DNA of 64,000 bases from Gimesia alba (GTDB lineage: Bacteria; Planctomycetota; Planctomycetia; Planctomycetales; Planctomycetaceae), in NCBI RefSeq assembly GCF_007744675.1, contig NZ_CP036269.1, forward strand, positions 3,513,546-3,577,545. The letters are read 5' to 3'. Position 1 is the stretch's first letter, and each line of letters begins with the position of its first letter. The notes under the pieces were generated by a model. It worked only from the letters and a program-made list of their open reading frames with translations, was not told where the DNA came from and did not search any database. Made by a program: the position numbers and the translations under genes. Of this stretch, positions 35,696-43,851 are shown in pieces.

Positions 35696-37096
35696 TCAGA
35701 TTAATTCGCTGATAGGAGCACCGTGCGGCAGGATGGGCATGGGGCGGCCGCTGCGGTCGAGGAATTCGTGGTTCTGGTCGATTCCCAGGAAGCGGTAGAC
35801 GGTGGCCAGGAGGTCGTTGGGGTCCAGCTTGTTGTCCTTCGCGTATTCGCCTTTGGCGGTGGTGGAGCCGATCACCTGCCCCATGGGGGCGCCGCCTCCT
35901 GAGACGAGAACGGACATCGCACCCGGCCAATGGTCGCGGCCCGGTTGCATGACTTTGCTCTTGGTGCCCGGCTGAACCGTAATCCGTGGTGTGCGGCCGA
36001 ACTCGCCCGAGACGACCAGCATCACTTTTTTATCGAGGACGCGTGCATAGATGTCTTCAATCAGAGCCGAGACGGCGCGATCAAAGGGCGGCATGCGGAC
36101 GCCCAGATCGTAATACAGGTCGCCGTTAATGGCGTGGATGTCCCAGTTGGAATGGATGCGGTTTTTCTGTGTGCCGGGGACATCGGGGTTGTTCATATAC
36201 ATGGTGACAAAGCTGGTGCCGGCTTCGACAAGACGCCGGGCCAGTAACGCACGCTGACCCCATTTGTGACGACCATAGCGGTCGCGGGTGGCGTCACTCT
36301 CTTGCGTGAGATCAAACGCCTGCCGCGCTTTTTCGCTGGTCAACAGGCTGAGCGCCTGCTGGTTGATGTCATCCAGAGACTCCATCGAGCCGTTGAGGTC
36401 GGTGTCTTTTCGCATTTGATCGAATGCTTTTAAAAGTCCCACGCGATCATCGAGGCGGTTTTTCAGTCCATTGGATAACGACAAGTTGGGCACCTTATAA
36501 CCGGGGGCGCCGGGATTGCCGCCCACGACAAACGGCATTGCCGATTCACCAAGATAGGCACTGCCCCCGCCATAGGCGCGGGGCGAACTGGCGACGTAGT
36601 TGGGAACACCGACACTGCGGTGCTCGCGCATTTTGGCCACGATCGGTCCTACGGTAGGAAATTCGGAAATCGGATTCACGCTCTGGGTTTTCCGGCCACT
36701 CAGAAACCGGACGGAGCCGCGGGCGTGTTGTGAGTCTTCATGCGAGATCGAACGGATGATGGAAAATTTGTCCGCCACCTTCGCATGCAGCGGCAAGAGT
36801 TCACAGATCTCGATACCCGGTGCGTTGGTCGCGATCGGGTTGAGCTGCCCCCGGTAATCGCTGGGGGCGTTGGGTTTCATGTCATACGTTTCCATATGAC
36901 TGGGGCCACCCAAAAGCCAGATGAAGATGACCGCGGTATCGTCGTTTGAGTTGGTGCCGCCGGAGATCGCATTGGCCAGCGCCCGCTGCTGTAGCAACTC
37001 TGATAATCCGAGCCCCCCTAATGCCAGGTAGCCGGCTTCCAGGAAGCTGCGTCGGGACATGGGACCAGGACAAAAAACGGACTGATCAGAACTCAT
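35696..37096 (-). CDS. DUF1501 family secreted protein
   Basis: 466 residues. A twin-arginine-type leader (SRRSFLEAGYLALGGLGLSE) is followed by the DUF1501 pattern: VIFIWLLGGPSHMETYDMKP, FSIIRSISHEDSQHARG, HKWGQRALLARRLVEAG, and near the end LVVSGEFGRTPRI and GRDHWPGAMSVLVSGGG. DUF1501 proteins are related to the alkaline phosphatase/sulfatase fold and are very numerous in planctomycetes, often paired with a DUF1553/DUF1549 cytochrome gene. No such partner is next to this one. The ATG at 37096 has AGAGGTAT upstream. Confidence 0.92.
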   Translation of the reverse strand: MSSDQSVFCPGPMSRRSFLEAGYLALGGLGLSELLQQRALANAISGGTNSNDDTAVIFIWLLGGPSHMETYDMKPNAPSDYRGQLNPIATNAPGIEICELLPLHAKVADKFSIIRSISHEDSQHARGSVRFLSGRKTQSVNPISEFPTVGPIVAKMREHRSVGVPNYVASSPRAYGGGSAYLGESAMPFVVGGNPGAPGYKVPNLSLSNGLKNRLDDRVGLLKAFDQMRKDTDLNGSMESLDDINQQALSLLTSEKARQAFDLTQESDATRDRYGRHKWGQRALLARRLVEAGTSFVTMYMNNPDVPGTQKNRIHSNWDIHAINGDLYYDLGVRMPPFDRAVSALIEDIYARVLDKKVMLVVSGEFGRTPRITVQPGTKSKVMQPGRDHWPGAMSVLVSGGGAPMGQVIGSTTAKGEYAKDNKLDPNDLLATVYRFLGIDQNHEFLDRSGRPMPILPHGAPISELI

Positions 37097-37435
37097 CAAG
37101 ATACCTCTTATGTAAGAGTCAGGCGTTCGGAGTGTATCAGGTCAATAGGTAAGCCATAGGGAGGGATGCTGAATTTCGTAACTTTGTTAAGTTTAGTGTA
37201 ACTGACGTTGAATCTCATCGCAAGCCGAAACCCGCGAGAATCGCTGACTGTTATAAGAGGTGTTTTAAGGGTCCGGTTTTGGTTCGACTGCTTGATTGAG
37301 AAGTCTCATCCGGTCCTATTGGAAAGTACGTTTAGAACGATTCAAAGTGAATGAGTAAGCCCAAGGTCGATGAGACAGAACAGGATTGAGACTGGAGTCG
37401 CTGACAGGCAAAGAGACCTGATTGACGAAAGAGAA
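37097..37435. other. Intergenic region upstream of the DUF1501 gene
   Basis: About 340 bp. I see no coding frame, repeat family member or strong hairpin. It should contain the promoter of the DUF1501 gene, but no clear boxes were found. Confidence 0.5.
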
Positions 37436-39145
37436 TCATTCTAACATTTCGTGTGGCTCTGGGTGTCCCGGTTCATTTTTGTTTTCCTGAGAATCATTCG
37501 CTGAGGTTAACTCGTGGATTCGGATTGCATTTTTTAATACCTGGTTTACACCGGGACGGGGCCGACATTCCACCAGAATCTGAAATGCAAATAAAGAGGG
37601 CCATAATTTTGCAAGCAGGTTGGCAGCCCAACCAAGCATACGACCTGTGCGACCTGGCATGACTGCTGAGAACGGAACACCAACCCCGTGTACCCGCTCT
37701 ATTTCATATCCACAAACCCGTAGCATCTGTAACAGTGAGCGTTTTGTGAATAGTCGCTTGTGGGTGATGTCCAGAATTCCCCGTTCAGCGTATCGGAATT
37801 GGCCGAACAGCAAATTGAGCCTGATTGCTACAAATGCAATGTTGGGGGTTGATAGGATGAGCAGTGGTTGAGATGTGTTATTGTCCGTTGGGGGAGCGTC
37901 GTTCGTTGCTGGAGTGTTGTCGCGATGGTTTTGTGTGGATGAATTTGTTGAATCGGTTGCAGACGAGACGAAGGGAGGGTTCTGGTCTGGTTCTGATGGC
38001 ATGGGTGCTTGAATCGCGTCTTCTGAATTCTCATGGTCTGCGTTGCGGATCGACAGCAAAAATTCTTCCGGATCCGCAAGGTGCTCAATGACGTCCAGCA
38101 ACAGCATGGCGTCGAATTGAGAGATGGAAACGGGCAACGCGTCGTGTTCCAGATTGACAGAATGGAATTCTGTCATTGTCTTGGGGAGTGGCGTCACACA
38201 GTCGATGCCTGTGACCTGCATTCCGGATTGTTCGCAACGAGAAGCAACGTGTCCCAGACCACAGCCGATGTCGAGTACCTTCCGGGCATGATGTTTCTGC
38301 AACACATTCAGTGCTAGCGCGTGTGATGAATATTCGGCCTGGGTTTTGTCACGATATCGGTCTGAAGACAAGTTTCGTAACTTGAGTGAGCACAGCATGC
38401 CCCACTGATGCATCTTGAATTGTACCGTAGCAGTGACGACATCCCAGGCGTATTTCAAGCCCGGTACCCGACAAATTTCGTCGCCGTAGAAAGTCGGAAT
38501 TTCAATTTCTCGTACGCTGGCTCCCACATGCGCAGCCTGCAACAGGATTTCTGTATCGAAGTGAAATTCGTTCGTATTGATTTCGAATGGGACACTTGCC
38601 AGGAATTTCGTTGAGTACGCACGATAGCCTGTGTGGTACTCGCTCAATTTCCAGCCCGTCAGCCAATTCTGAAACGTGGTCAGAATTCGGTTGCCAACCA
38701 GCTTGTAAAGCGGCATTCCCCCTTTGCGGGCGCTGCTGTTCGAATGCATTCGTGTGCCCAAAATCACGTCCGGTTGTGACTCGTTCCAGGTATTTAAAAA
38801 CTCCGGCAGACGTTCGGGGGTATATTGTCCATCGCCGTGCAACAGGATCAAGCAGTCAAATCCTTCATCAACGGCTACCCGGAAACCGATTTTCTGGTTT
38901 CCCCCATATCCCTGGTTGACGCGATTTTTCAGAATCGTGACATTGTAGATGTCGTGGGCTTCCAGCCATTCTTTTAAAACTTGTGCTCCGTTGTCGGAGG
39001 ATGCATCATCACTGACGAGGAAATGGATATCTGACCGATTGAACAAATCGTATGGAATCTGTTCAAACAAGTCGTACAAATGCTGCTCCGCTTCATAGGC
39101 GACAACATAGATAAGAAATCGGTGTGATGAGTGAGTCGTTTGCAT
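37436..39145 (-). CDS. Fusion of GT2 glycosyltransferase and class I methyltransferase
   Basis: 569 residues. Residues ~1-230 are a family 2 glycosyltransferase (FLVSDDASSDNGAQVL, LILLHGDGQYTPERLPEF, YHTGYRAYSTKFL), as in polyprenyl-phosphate sugar transferases. From ~285 a SAM-dependent methyltransferase follows (VLDIGCGLGHVASRCEQSG, LLLDVIEHLADPEEFLL). A low-complexity Asn/Ser/Thr/Pro-rich insert of ~65 residues interrupts the methyltransferase before LLILSTPNIAF. The fusion suggests coupled transfer and methylation of an envelope sugar. It precedes no terminator and follows the GT39-like gene by 44 bp on the same strand, so the two are probably one operon. Confidence 0.85.
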   Translation of the reverse strand: MQTTHSSHRFLIYVVAYEAEQHLYDLFEQIPYDLFNRSDIHFLVSDDASSDNGAQVLKEWLEAHDIYNVTILKNRVNQGYGGNQKIGFRVAVDEGFDCLILLHGDGQYTPERLPEFLNTWNESQPDVILGTRMHSNSSARKGGMPLYKLVGNRILTTFQNWLTGWKLSEYHTGYRAYSTKFLASVPFEINTNEFHFDTEILLQAAHVGASVREIEIPTFYGDEICRVPGLKYAWDVVTATVQFKMHQWGMLCSLKLRNLSSDRYRDKTQAEYSSHALALNVLQKHHARKVLDIGCGLGHVASRCEQSGMQVTGIDCVTPLPKTMTEFHSVNLEHDALPVSISQFDAMLLLDVIEHLADPEEFLLSIRNADHENSEDAIQAPMPSEPDQNPPFVSSATDSTNSSTQNHRDNTPATNDAPPTDNNTSQPLLILSTPNIAFVAIRLNLLFGQFRYAERGILDITHKRLFTKRSLLQMLRVCGYEIERVHGVGVPFSAVMPGRTGRMLGWAANLLAKLWPSLFAFQILVECRPRPGVNQVLKNAIRIHELTSANDSQENKNEPGHPEPHEMLE

Positions 39146-39189
39146 CTGTTCGAAATGGAACCTTGCTTAATTATCTGAAGAGAGTTTTT

Positions 39190-40914
39190 CTATGACGCGT
39201 TTTTTTTGGCTGTGTCTTTGGGATGGCTGGTATCGCCGTTCGTTTCTTTCCGGGGGGGACGGAATTGTACGTGCAGGATCTGGTTATCCAGGTAACTTAC
39301 TTTTTTAATGAGGCGTCCTGCTGGGAATCGTTTAAAGATTAATGAAGGATTATTTGCGGGTACCTCAAATCCGATGTATGTCACCCAGAGTGGTTTTACT
39401 GCATTCTCGCCAAAGACTTTTTTGAAGCTGGACCAGTCTGCGCGAAAGTCATACATATAAAACTGGAATTTGGGAATTGTCACGACTCGATAGCCTGCCA
39501 TCTTATATTCAGTGTAACCGTTTCCGAGTGGCTTCCCGTGAATGATGGAATTGCCGACGAGGTAGTATTCCAGGACATTACGCGTACTGTCGTCGGTTAA
39601 AATGAGCCCACCTTCAGGGACGGTCTTTTTCAATAATGCAACTGCTTCACGCGCCATCGCGGGAGTTTGTGTCGTCTGCAGCTTCCAGACGTTTGGGTAA
39701 GCGTATGAATAAACCCACAAAGCGACAGTCAACGATACGATTGCCCCACGTATAAAACCGGGGCGTTTCAGCAGGGGCAAAGTCGCAGCCGAAAGTCCCA
39801 GTGCGACAAACGGAATAATCCATATCGAATGCCTCGTGTGACCCACGGGGTACACTCGGAAGTGAAACAGCAGCATTGCTACGATCATTGGCAGCAGTAC
39901 CAGCAGACTACGTTCGACAGCAATCCATTTTGACCCGCTCTCGCGATATCCTTTCCGCAGTAAAACAATCGCGCCGAATACTACCATCCCGGTAATCAAA
40001 GGCCACATCAGACCAGCGTTATACTGAATAAATTCGACAACACGCATCATCGCGAGGTAGGCGGGGTGAGTCGTTGTCGGATCGTAGGCACTGTCAATCA
40101 GCCAGAAATCCCACATATCAGTCTGGAGTTCACTTTTGACGAATCGCCGAACATGCCCGAAGTACAAAGCGACACAGACACCAAGTAGTATCACTTGCAG
40201 AATGCCCCAGCTAATGACCGCACGTCGAGGCAGTGTGCCTGATAGAATTCGCAGAGTGATGAACAGCCCGAGCACGAGCATGATCCATGCCGCGCTATAG
40301 TGCGTCAGCATAGCCAGAGCCAGACAGCAGCCGCTTCCCGCCAGTGAAACAATTGATTGAGTACGCAGAAATCGCTCCTGGAAATAGAGAGCCGCGAAGA
40401 AAAACGTCAGCAGCAGTGTGTAACTCCGCATTTGCGCGCCGAGATGGATCATCGGCATCGAATATGTCAGAAATGCAAGGCCCACCAGTGCAGGACGTGG
40501 TCCGACTAATTCCTTGAGCCACATGAATCCAAAAACAAGAGCGGAAATACTAAACAGCAAGGCCGGCATTCGAAGCATTAGTTCGGAGTCACCAAGCTTC
40601 ACCCAGAAGTGATAGATTAAGAACGTCAGCGGCGGGTGCGTATGGATGAGGCTGGCACGCCAGGCATCTGCCAGTGTGGTTTCCCTGGCGGCCTGGAAGT
40701 GCATTGATTCATCAAAATCAAGAAAGAAGGCTTCCAGTAACATTGCCCGGAAGACAATCCCCCCAAGAATAATCAGCGCCACTGCTAACCAGACCCAGTA
40801 AGAAGCAGTCGTACTAAAAGCTTCTTCGGTGTCGGTATTCAATACATTAGTAGGAAGTTCTGCCACTCTTTGTGGAGTTGATGTGGCCGAGCTTTCAGCT
40901 CCCCTGATGTCCAT
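39190..40914 (-). CDS. GT39/ArnT-like membrane glycosyltransferase
   Basis: 574 residues with about 11 membrane helices. After the first helix the loop FFLDFDESMHFQAARETTLA carries the Asp/Glu typical of GT-C transferases. THPPLTFLIYHFWVKLGDSE matches the conserved HPPL motif of the dolichyl-phosphate-mannose/ArnT superfamily. A soluble C-terminal part of ~150 residues lies outside the membrane. Such enzymes use polyprenyl-linked sugars on the outer face of the inner membrane. It is the first gene of a likely two-gene operon with the GT2-methyltransferase fusion. Confidence 0.82.
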   Translation of the reverse strand: MDIRGAESSATSTPQRVAELPTNVLNTDTEEAFSTTASYWVWLAVALIILGGIVFRAMLLEAFFLDFDESMHFQAARETTLADAWRASLIHTHPPLTFLIYHFWVKLGDSELMLRMPALLFSISALVFGFMWLKELVGPRPALVGLAFLTYSMPMIHLGAQMRSYTLLLTFFFAALYFQERFLRTQSIVSLAGSGCCLALAMLTHYSAAWIMLVLGLFITLRILSGTLPRRAVISWGILQVILLGVCVALYFGHVRRFVKSELQTDMWDFWLIDSAYDPTTTHPAYLAMMRVVEFIQYNAGLMWPLITGMVVFGAIVLLRKGYRESGSKWIAVERSLLVLLPMIVAMLLFHFRVYPVGHTRHSIWIIPFVALGLSAATLPLLKRPGFIRGAIVSLTVALWVYSYAYPNVWKLQTTQTPAMAREAVALLKKTVPEGGLILTDDSTRNVLEYYLVGNSIIHGKPLGNGYTEYKMAGYRVVTIPKFQFYMYDFRADWSSFKKVFGENAVKPLWVTYIGFEVPANNPSLIFKRFPAGRLIKKVSYLDNQILHVQFRPPRKETNGDTSHPKDTAKKNAS

Positions 40915-41559
40915 TATCGCCCTTAATTTTTCATCTTTATTGGCTTCACATGTCGGTTGAGGTGATGCGCTGAGCGCATTCGCTTGCCGTGAATACGTTT
41001 CGTGCCCAGTGAATCGTGTTCCGCTGACTGTTTTTGCGGGTGTCTTATTCTCTTTATCTTACCTATGCTTACGGCAAGGTTCTATCTGTAAATTCTCGTA
41101 AGAGGCATTATTTCTCGTGTTTCTTGCCAATAGAATTCAGCAATCTTTGTGCCCATCTCATAGGGAGGGAATTGCTTGCAGCATTCGGAATCCGCTCGTT
41201 TGTAGATGGCTGTAAGGTGCTTAGTGGTTCCAGCTTAAGATTCTTATCAAATCCGAAAAAACTGTTAAAATTCATTTACATTTGATGAAAGCCGGGACCG
41301 ATGCACGGGCGGTTGTACTTTGCTCTGCCTGGGAAGAGATGAAGGTATTCTGCTAATGAGATCACTTTCGACGGCCTGGCTGTCGAAAACTGGGTGCCGA
41401 GTGATTGTACATCTCGGGTGATCAAAGTTCGTTGAGATCTGTCAGAATGTGAAGCGACACAAAAGAAATTGAGTCCACAGGCAAGAAATGCGCAGCCTCA
41501 ATTCTTTCAAGCTGACCTTGAGGAGTACATGAGGGGATCGAAACTGGTGTCGCTGAAAT
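40915..41559. other. Intergenic region between GT39-like gene and csrA terminator
   Basis: About 0.65 kb. An 83-codon plus-strand frame (41034-41285) has no ribosome binding site or recognisable protein. Nothing else is supported here. Confidence 0.5.
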
Positions 41560-41591
41560 AAGAAGGAGAGCTACGAAGAGCTCTCCTTCTT
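41560..41591. terminator. Strong hairpin downstream of csrA
   Basis: AAGAAGGAGAGCT / AGAGCTCTCCTTCTT forms a 13-15 bp near-perfect stem with a 2-4 nt loop. It begins 24 bp after the csrA stop codon on the minus strand. The A/T-rich stem ends can serve as the T-tract in either direction. Confidence 0.8.
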
Positions 41592-41615
41592 GTCGTTGAA
41601 TTTGCGGTTCGTTAC

Positions 41616-41849
41616 TCAGGAAATGCTGCCACAGAAGGCGAGGGAGAATTGGGAATTTTCTCGTGTTCCTTCTTGTGATGCAGGCTCCTGTGTCACGGTC
41701 TGTTTGACCTGCTCGGGGCGGGAAATCTGAATCTCCCGGGGGGCGGCAATGCCGATGCGGACGGTCCCTTTTCTGGTTTCCAGAATGGTCACCTGGACGT
41801 TGTCGCCAATTTGAATCGTTTCGTTGACTTTGCGGGATAAGACCAACAT
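41616..41849 (-). CDS. csrA: Carbon storage regulator CsrA
   Basis: 77 residues from the ATG at 41849, with AAGGAG 7-8 nt upstream; a frame extension to 41924 is not needed. It opens with MLVLSRKVNETIQIGDNVQV, continues ETRKGTVRIGIAAPREIQIS, and keeps the Arg in the binding strand. CsrA is a dimeric RNA-binding protein that blocks or shields ribosome binding sites and controls carbon storage and motility; in flagellated bacteria it is often antagonised by FliW, which is not seen here. The tail (about residues 55-77) is Gln/Ser-rich and longer than usual. Confidence 0.94.
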   Translation of the reverse strand: MLVLSRKVNETIQIGDNVQVTILETRKGTVRIGIAAPREIQISRPEQVKQTVTQEPASQEGTRENSQFSLAFCGSIS

Positions 41850-42205
41850 TTGAAGACTCCTTCTTGCAATGTGGATGGTGTGTGTGGAACAATCTTTTGG
41901 ATTGCCAGTGCGGGGTGAAGTCATCTAATTCTGCAAGGGATAGATGAATTCGGTTGTTTAGCCAGACAGTGCAAAATGCTGGCTCAGAAACAAAGGCAAC
42001 CAAAAAATACGATTGAACTAGTTGTGCAGCTCAATTCAGCAAAATATTGCTGTCGCGTATCTCAATTTTTGAAAGGCTCGCTCCTCCAGCGGCGAGCATG
42101 CGGCCGGCTCCTGCCGGGCAAGTTGTTGATTGCTGGCGCGAAATTTACCTCCCCCCGCGTTTTTTGGCAAGAGCAGTTTTTACTTTTTTACAAAAAAATT
42201 TTGAG
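41850..42205. other. Region upstream of csrA
   Basis: About 355 bp between csrA and the sulfatase stop codon. It contains a GC-rich inverted segment around GCATGCGGCCGGCTCC (about 42098) but no gene. The csrA promoter should lie here; no convincing boxes were found. Confidence 0.45.
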
Positions 42206-43645
42206 CTAGGTCCCCTGCTCCTTTTGAGACAGGACTTTGTCGTCAATTGACTTCATCCGGGAGAGGATTTTCTGGTGCAGTTGCTTGCGGATTTTGATGA
42301 CCTGGGGATCCTGGGAGTTGATCAGGTTGGTCGTTTCTGCAGGATCTTCCGTGAGGTGATACAGTTCATCCCGCCTTGGGTTTAAGAAGTCCCGGATCAG
42401 CTTCCATTCCGGGGTGCGATACATCCGCATGTGAGTTTTTGACTGGTGTTTGGTGCTGTATTCCGCGTAGAAATCGTTGTCCCACTCGGCCTGTGATCCC
42501 TTTTTCAGCAAGGGAACGATGCTGCGACCTCGGATGGTCAGATTGGCTGGTTGGGAAACCTGAGCCATTTCGAGCAGTGTCGGAAACCAGTCCAGATTGG
42601 AGACGGTCTGCTTGACGATCTGATTGGGCTGCGTCACGCCCGGCCAGAGGACCGCAGTGGGAATCTTGAGCGAGTTGTCATACATATTAGGGCGCTGGCC
42701 TGCTGGTATATTGGGAGTCGGTTTGGGATTTTTGTTAAGCACCCAATGTCCGTTGCCTTTATGCCAGATTCCGTTGTGTCCCATGTTATAGCCGTGATCA
42801 CTGGAGAAGATGATGACCGTGTTCTGATCCAGCTGCTTTTGTTTCAATTCCTGGAGCAGGCGTCCCACATTGCGATCTACGCTGGCGACACTGGCCAGAT
42901 ATTCGCGCGTCATTTTCTTGACTCGTTCTACATTCAAATCGGGATAGTCCGGGTTGGGAATTTGTGGATCGAGGTCTTTAAAGGGCGCCCAGTCTTCATC
43001 GGCGACCGGCAGCCAGCGGGTGTGCGGTGCTCTGAAGTGCAGCGACAGCATGAACGGCGTCCCCTGCTCTTTGTTGATAAATCGAATCGCATCATCCACC
43101 AGAATGTCCGGGAGCAGCCCTTTCAGTTTCGTGTCTTTGCCGTTCACTTCGAGTGTGGGATCTTTCGGCACATTGCCTCCACTGCGGAAGCCCATGAAAT
43201 AGTCATAGCCAAATTGCGTGGGATGATGCTTGTCGAGCAGGCCCAGATGCCATTTCCCAATCAGACCGGTGCGATAGCCGGCATCTTGCAGGAGTTTCAT
43301 CCAGGTCACGGTATCAGGTTTTAAGCCATGCTCCGGTTCCGTACGGGGATGAATCCAATCGGTGATTTCCAGTTCCGATCCGTAGCGGCTGGCGACCAGA
43401 CTGGCACGCGAAGGACTGCAGACCGGCGTCGTGGTGAAGGAGTTGACCAGATACGCGCCTTCCTGAAAGATCCGATCGATGTTTGGTGTTTTGGCATGCG
43501 GGTGCCCGGACTTTCCCAATGCCCAGGGAGCCTGATCATCGGTGAAAATGAACAGAATGTTCGGCTGGGAAGCTGCTTCTGTCTGAGTGGGTCCCAGATG
43601 GAAGAAAAACGGCAGAAAGACAAATGTGATCAGAAGAAAGCGCAT
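42206..43645 (-). CDS. Secreted type I sulfatase (arylsulfatase family)
   Basis: 479 residues with a signal peptide (MRFLLITFVFLPFFFHLGPT). The metal-binding start PNILFIFTDDQAP, the formylglycine site VCSPSRASL (C-x-P-S-R), and GYRTGLIGKWHLG are all in their expected positions. VIFSSDHGYNMGHNGIWHKG provides the second metal site. The Cys in C-x-P-S-R must be oxidised to formylglycine by a sulfatase-modifying enzyme encoded elsewhere. Planctomycetes have dozens of such genes for sulfated algal polysaccharides; the substrate here is unknown. Confidence 0.92.
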   Translation of the reverse strand: MRFLLITFVFLPFFFHLGPTQTEAASQPNILFIFTDDQAPWALGKSGHPHAKTPNIDRIFQEGAYLVNSFTTTPVCSPSRASLVASRYGSELEITDWIHPRTEPEHGLKPDTVTWMKLLQDAGYRTGLIGKWHLGLLDKHHPTQFGYDYFMGFRSGGNVPKDPTLEVNGKDTKLKGLLPDILVDDAIRFINKEQGTPFMLSLHFRAPHTRWLPVADEDWAPFKDLDPQIPNPDYPDLNVERVKKMTREYLASVASVDRNVGRLLQELKQKQLDQNTVIIFSSDHGYNMGHNGIWHKGNGHWVLNKNPKPTPNIPAGQRPNMYDNSLKIPTAVLWPGVTQPNQIVKQTVSNLDWFPTLLEMAQVSQPANLTIRGRSIVPLLKKGSQAEWDNDFYAEYSTKHQSKTHMRMYRTPEWKLIRDFLNPRRDELYHLTEDPAETTNLINSQDPQVIKIRKQLHQKILSRMKSIDDKVLSQKEQGT

Positions 43646-43851
43646 GGGAATTGCCTCAGATTTTGTTTCAGAATTCGAATCAGTTCAGGCTTCCAGCTTG
43701 TCATCTGATACGGGACGCGTCAAGTGTTCTCGTTTTCTGCGGGGAAGAACGCGAATCCGGGGCTTCTTTTTTGCATTCTGTGGCTAAAGAAAATACAATA
43801 CTGGCTACGAAGTGCGCTTTCCTCTTTTTCCTTCCAGTGGGATCTCTTCTA

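Noticed and set aside
41034-41285. 83-codon plus-strand frame
   Set aside because: No start signal or family resemblance; AT-rich intergenic DNA.
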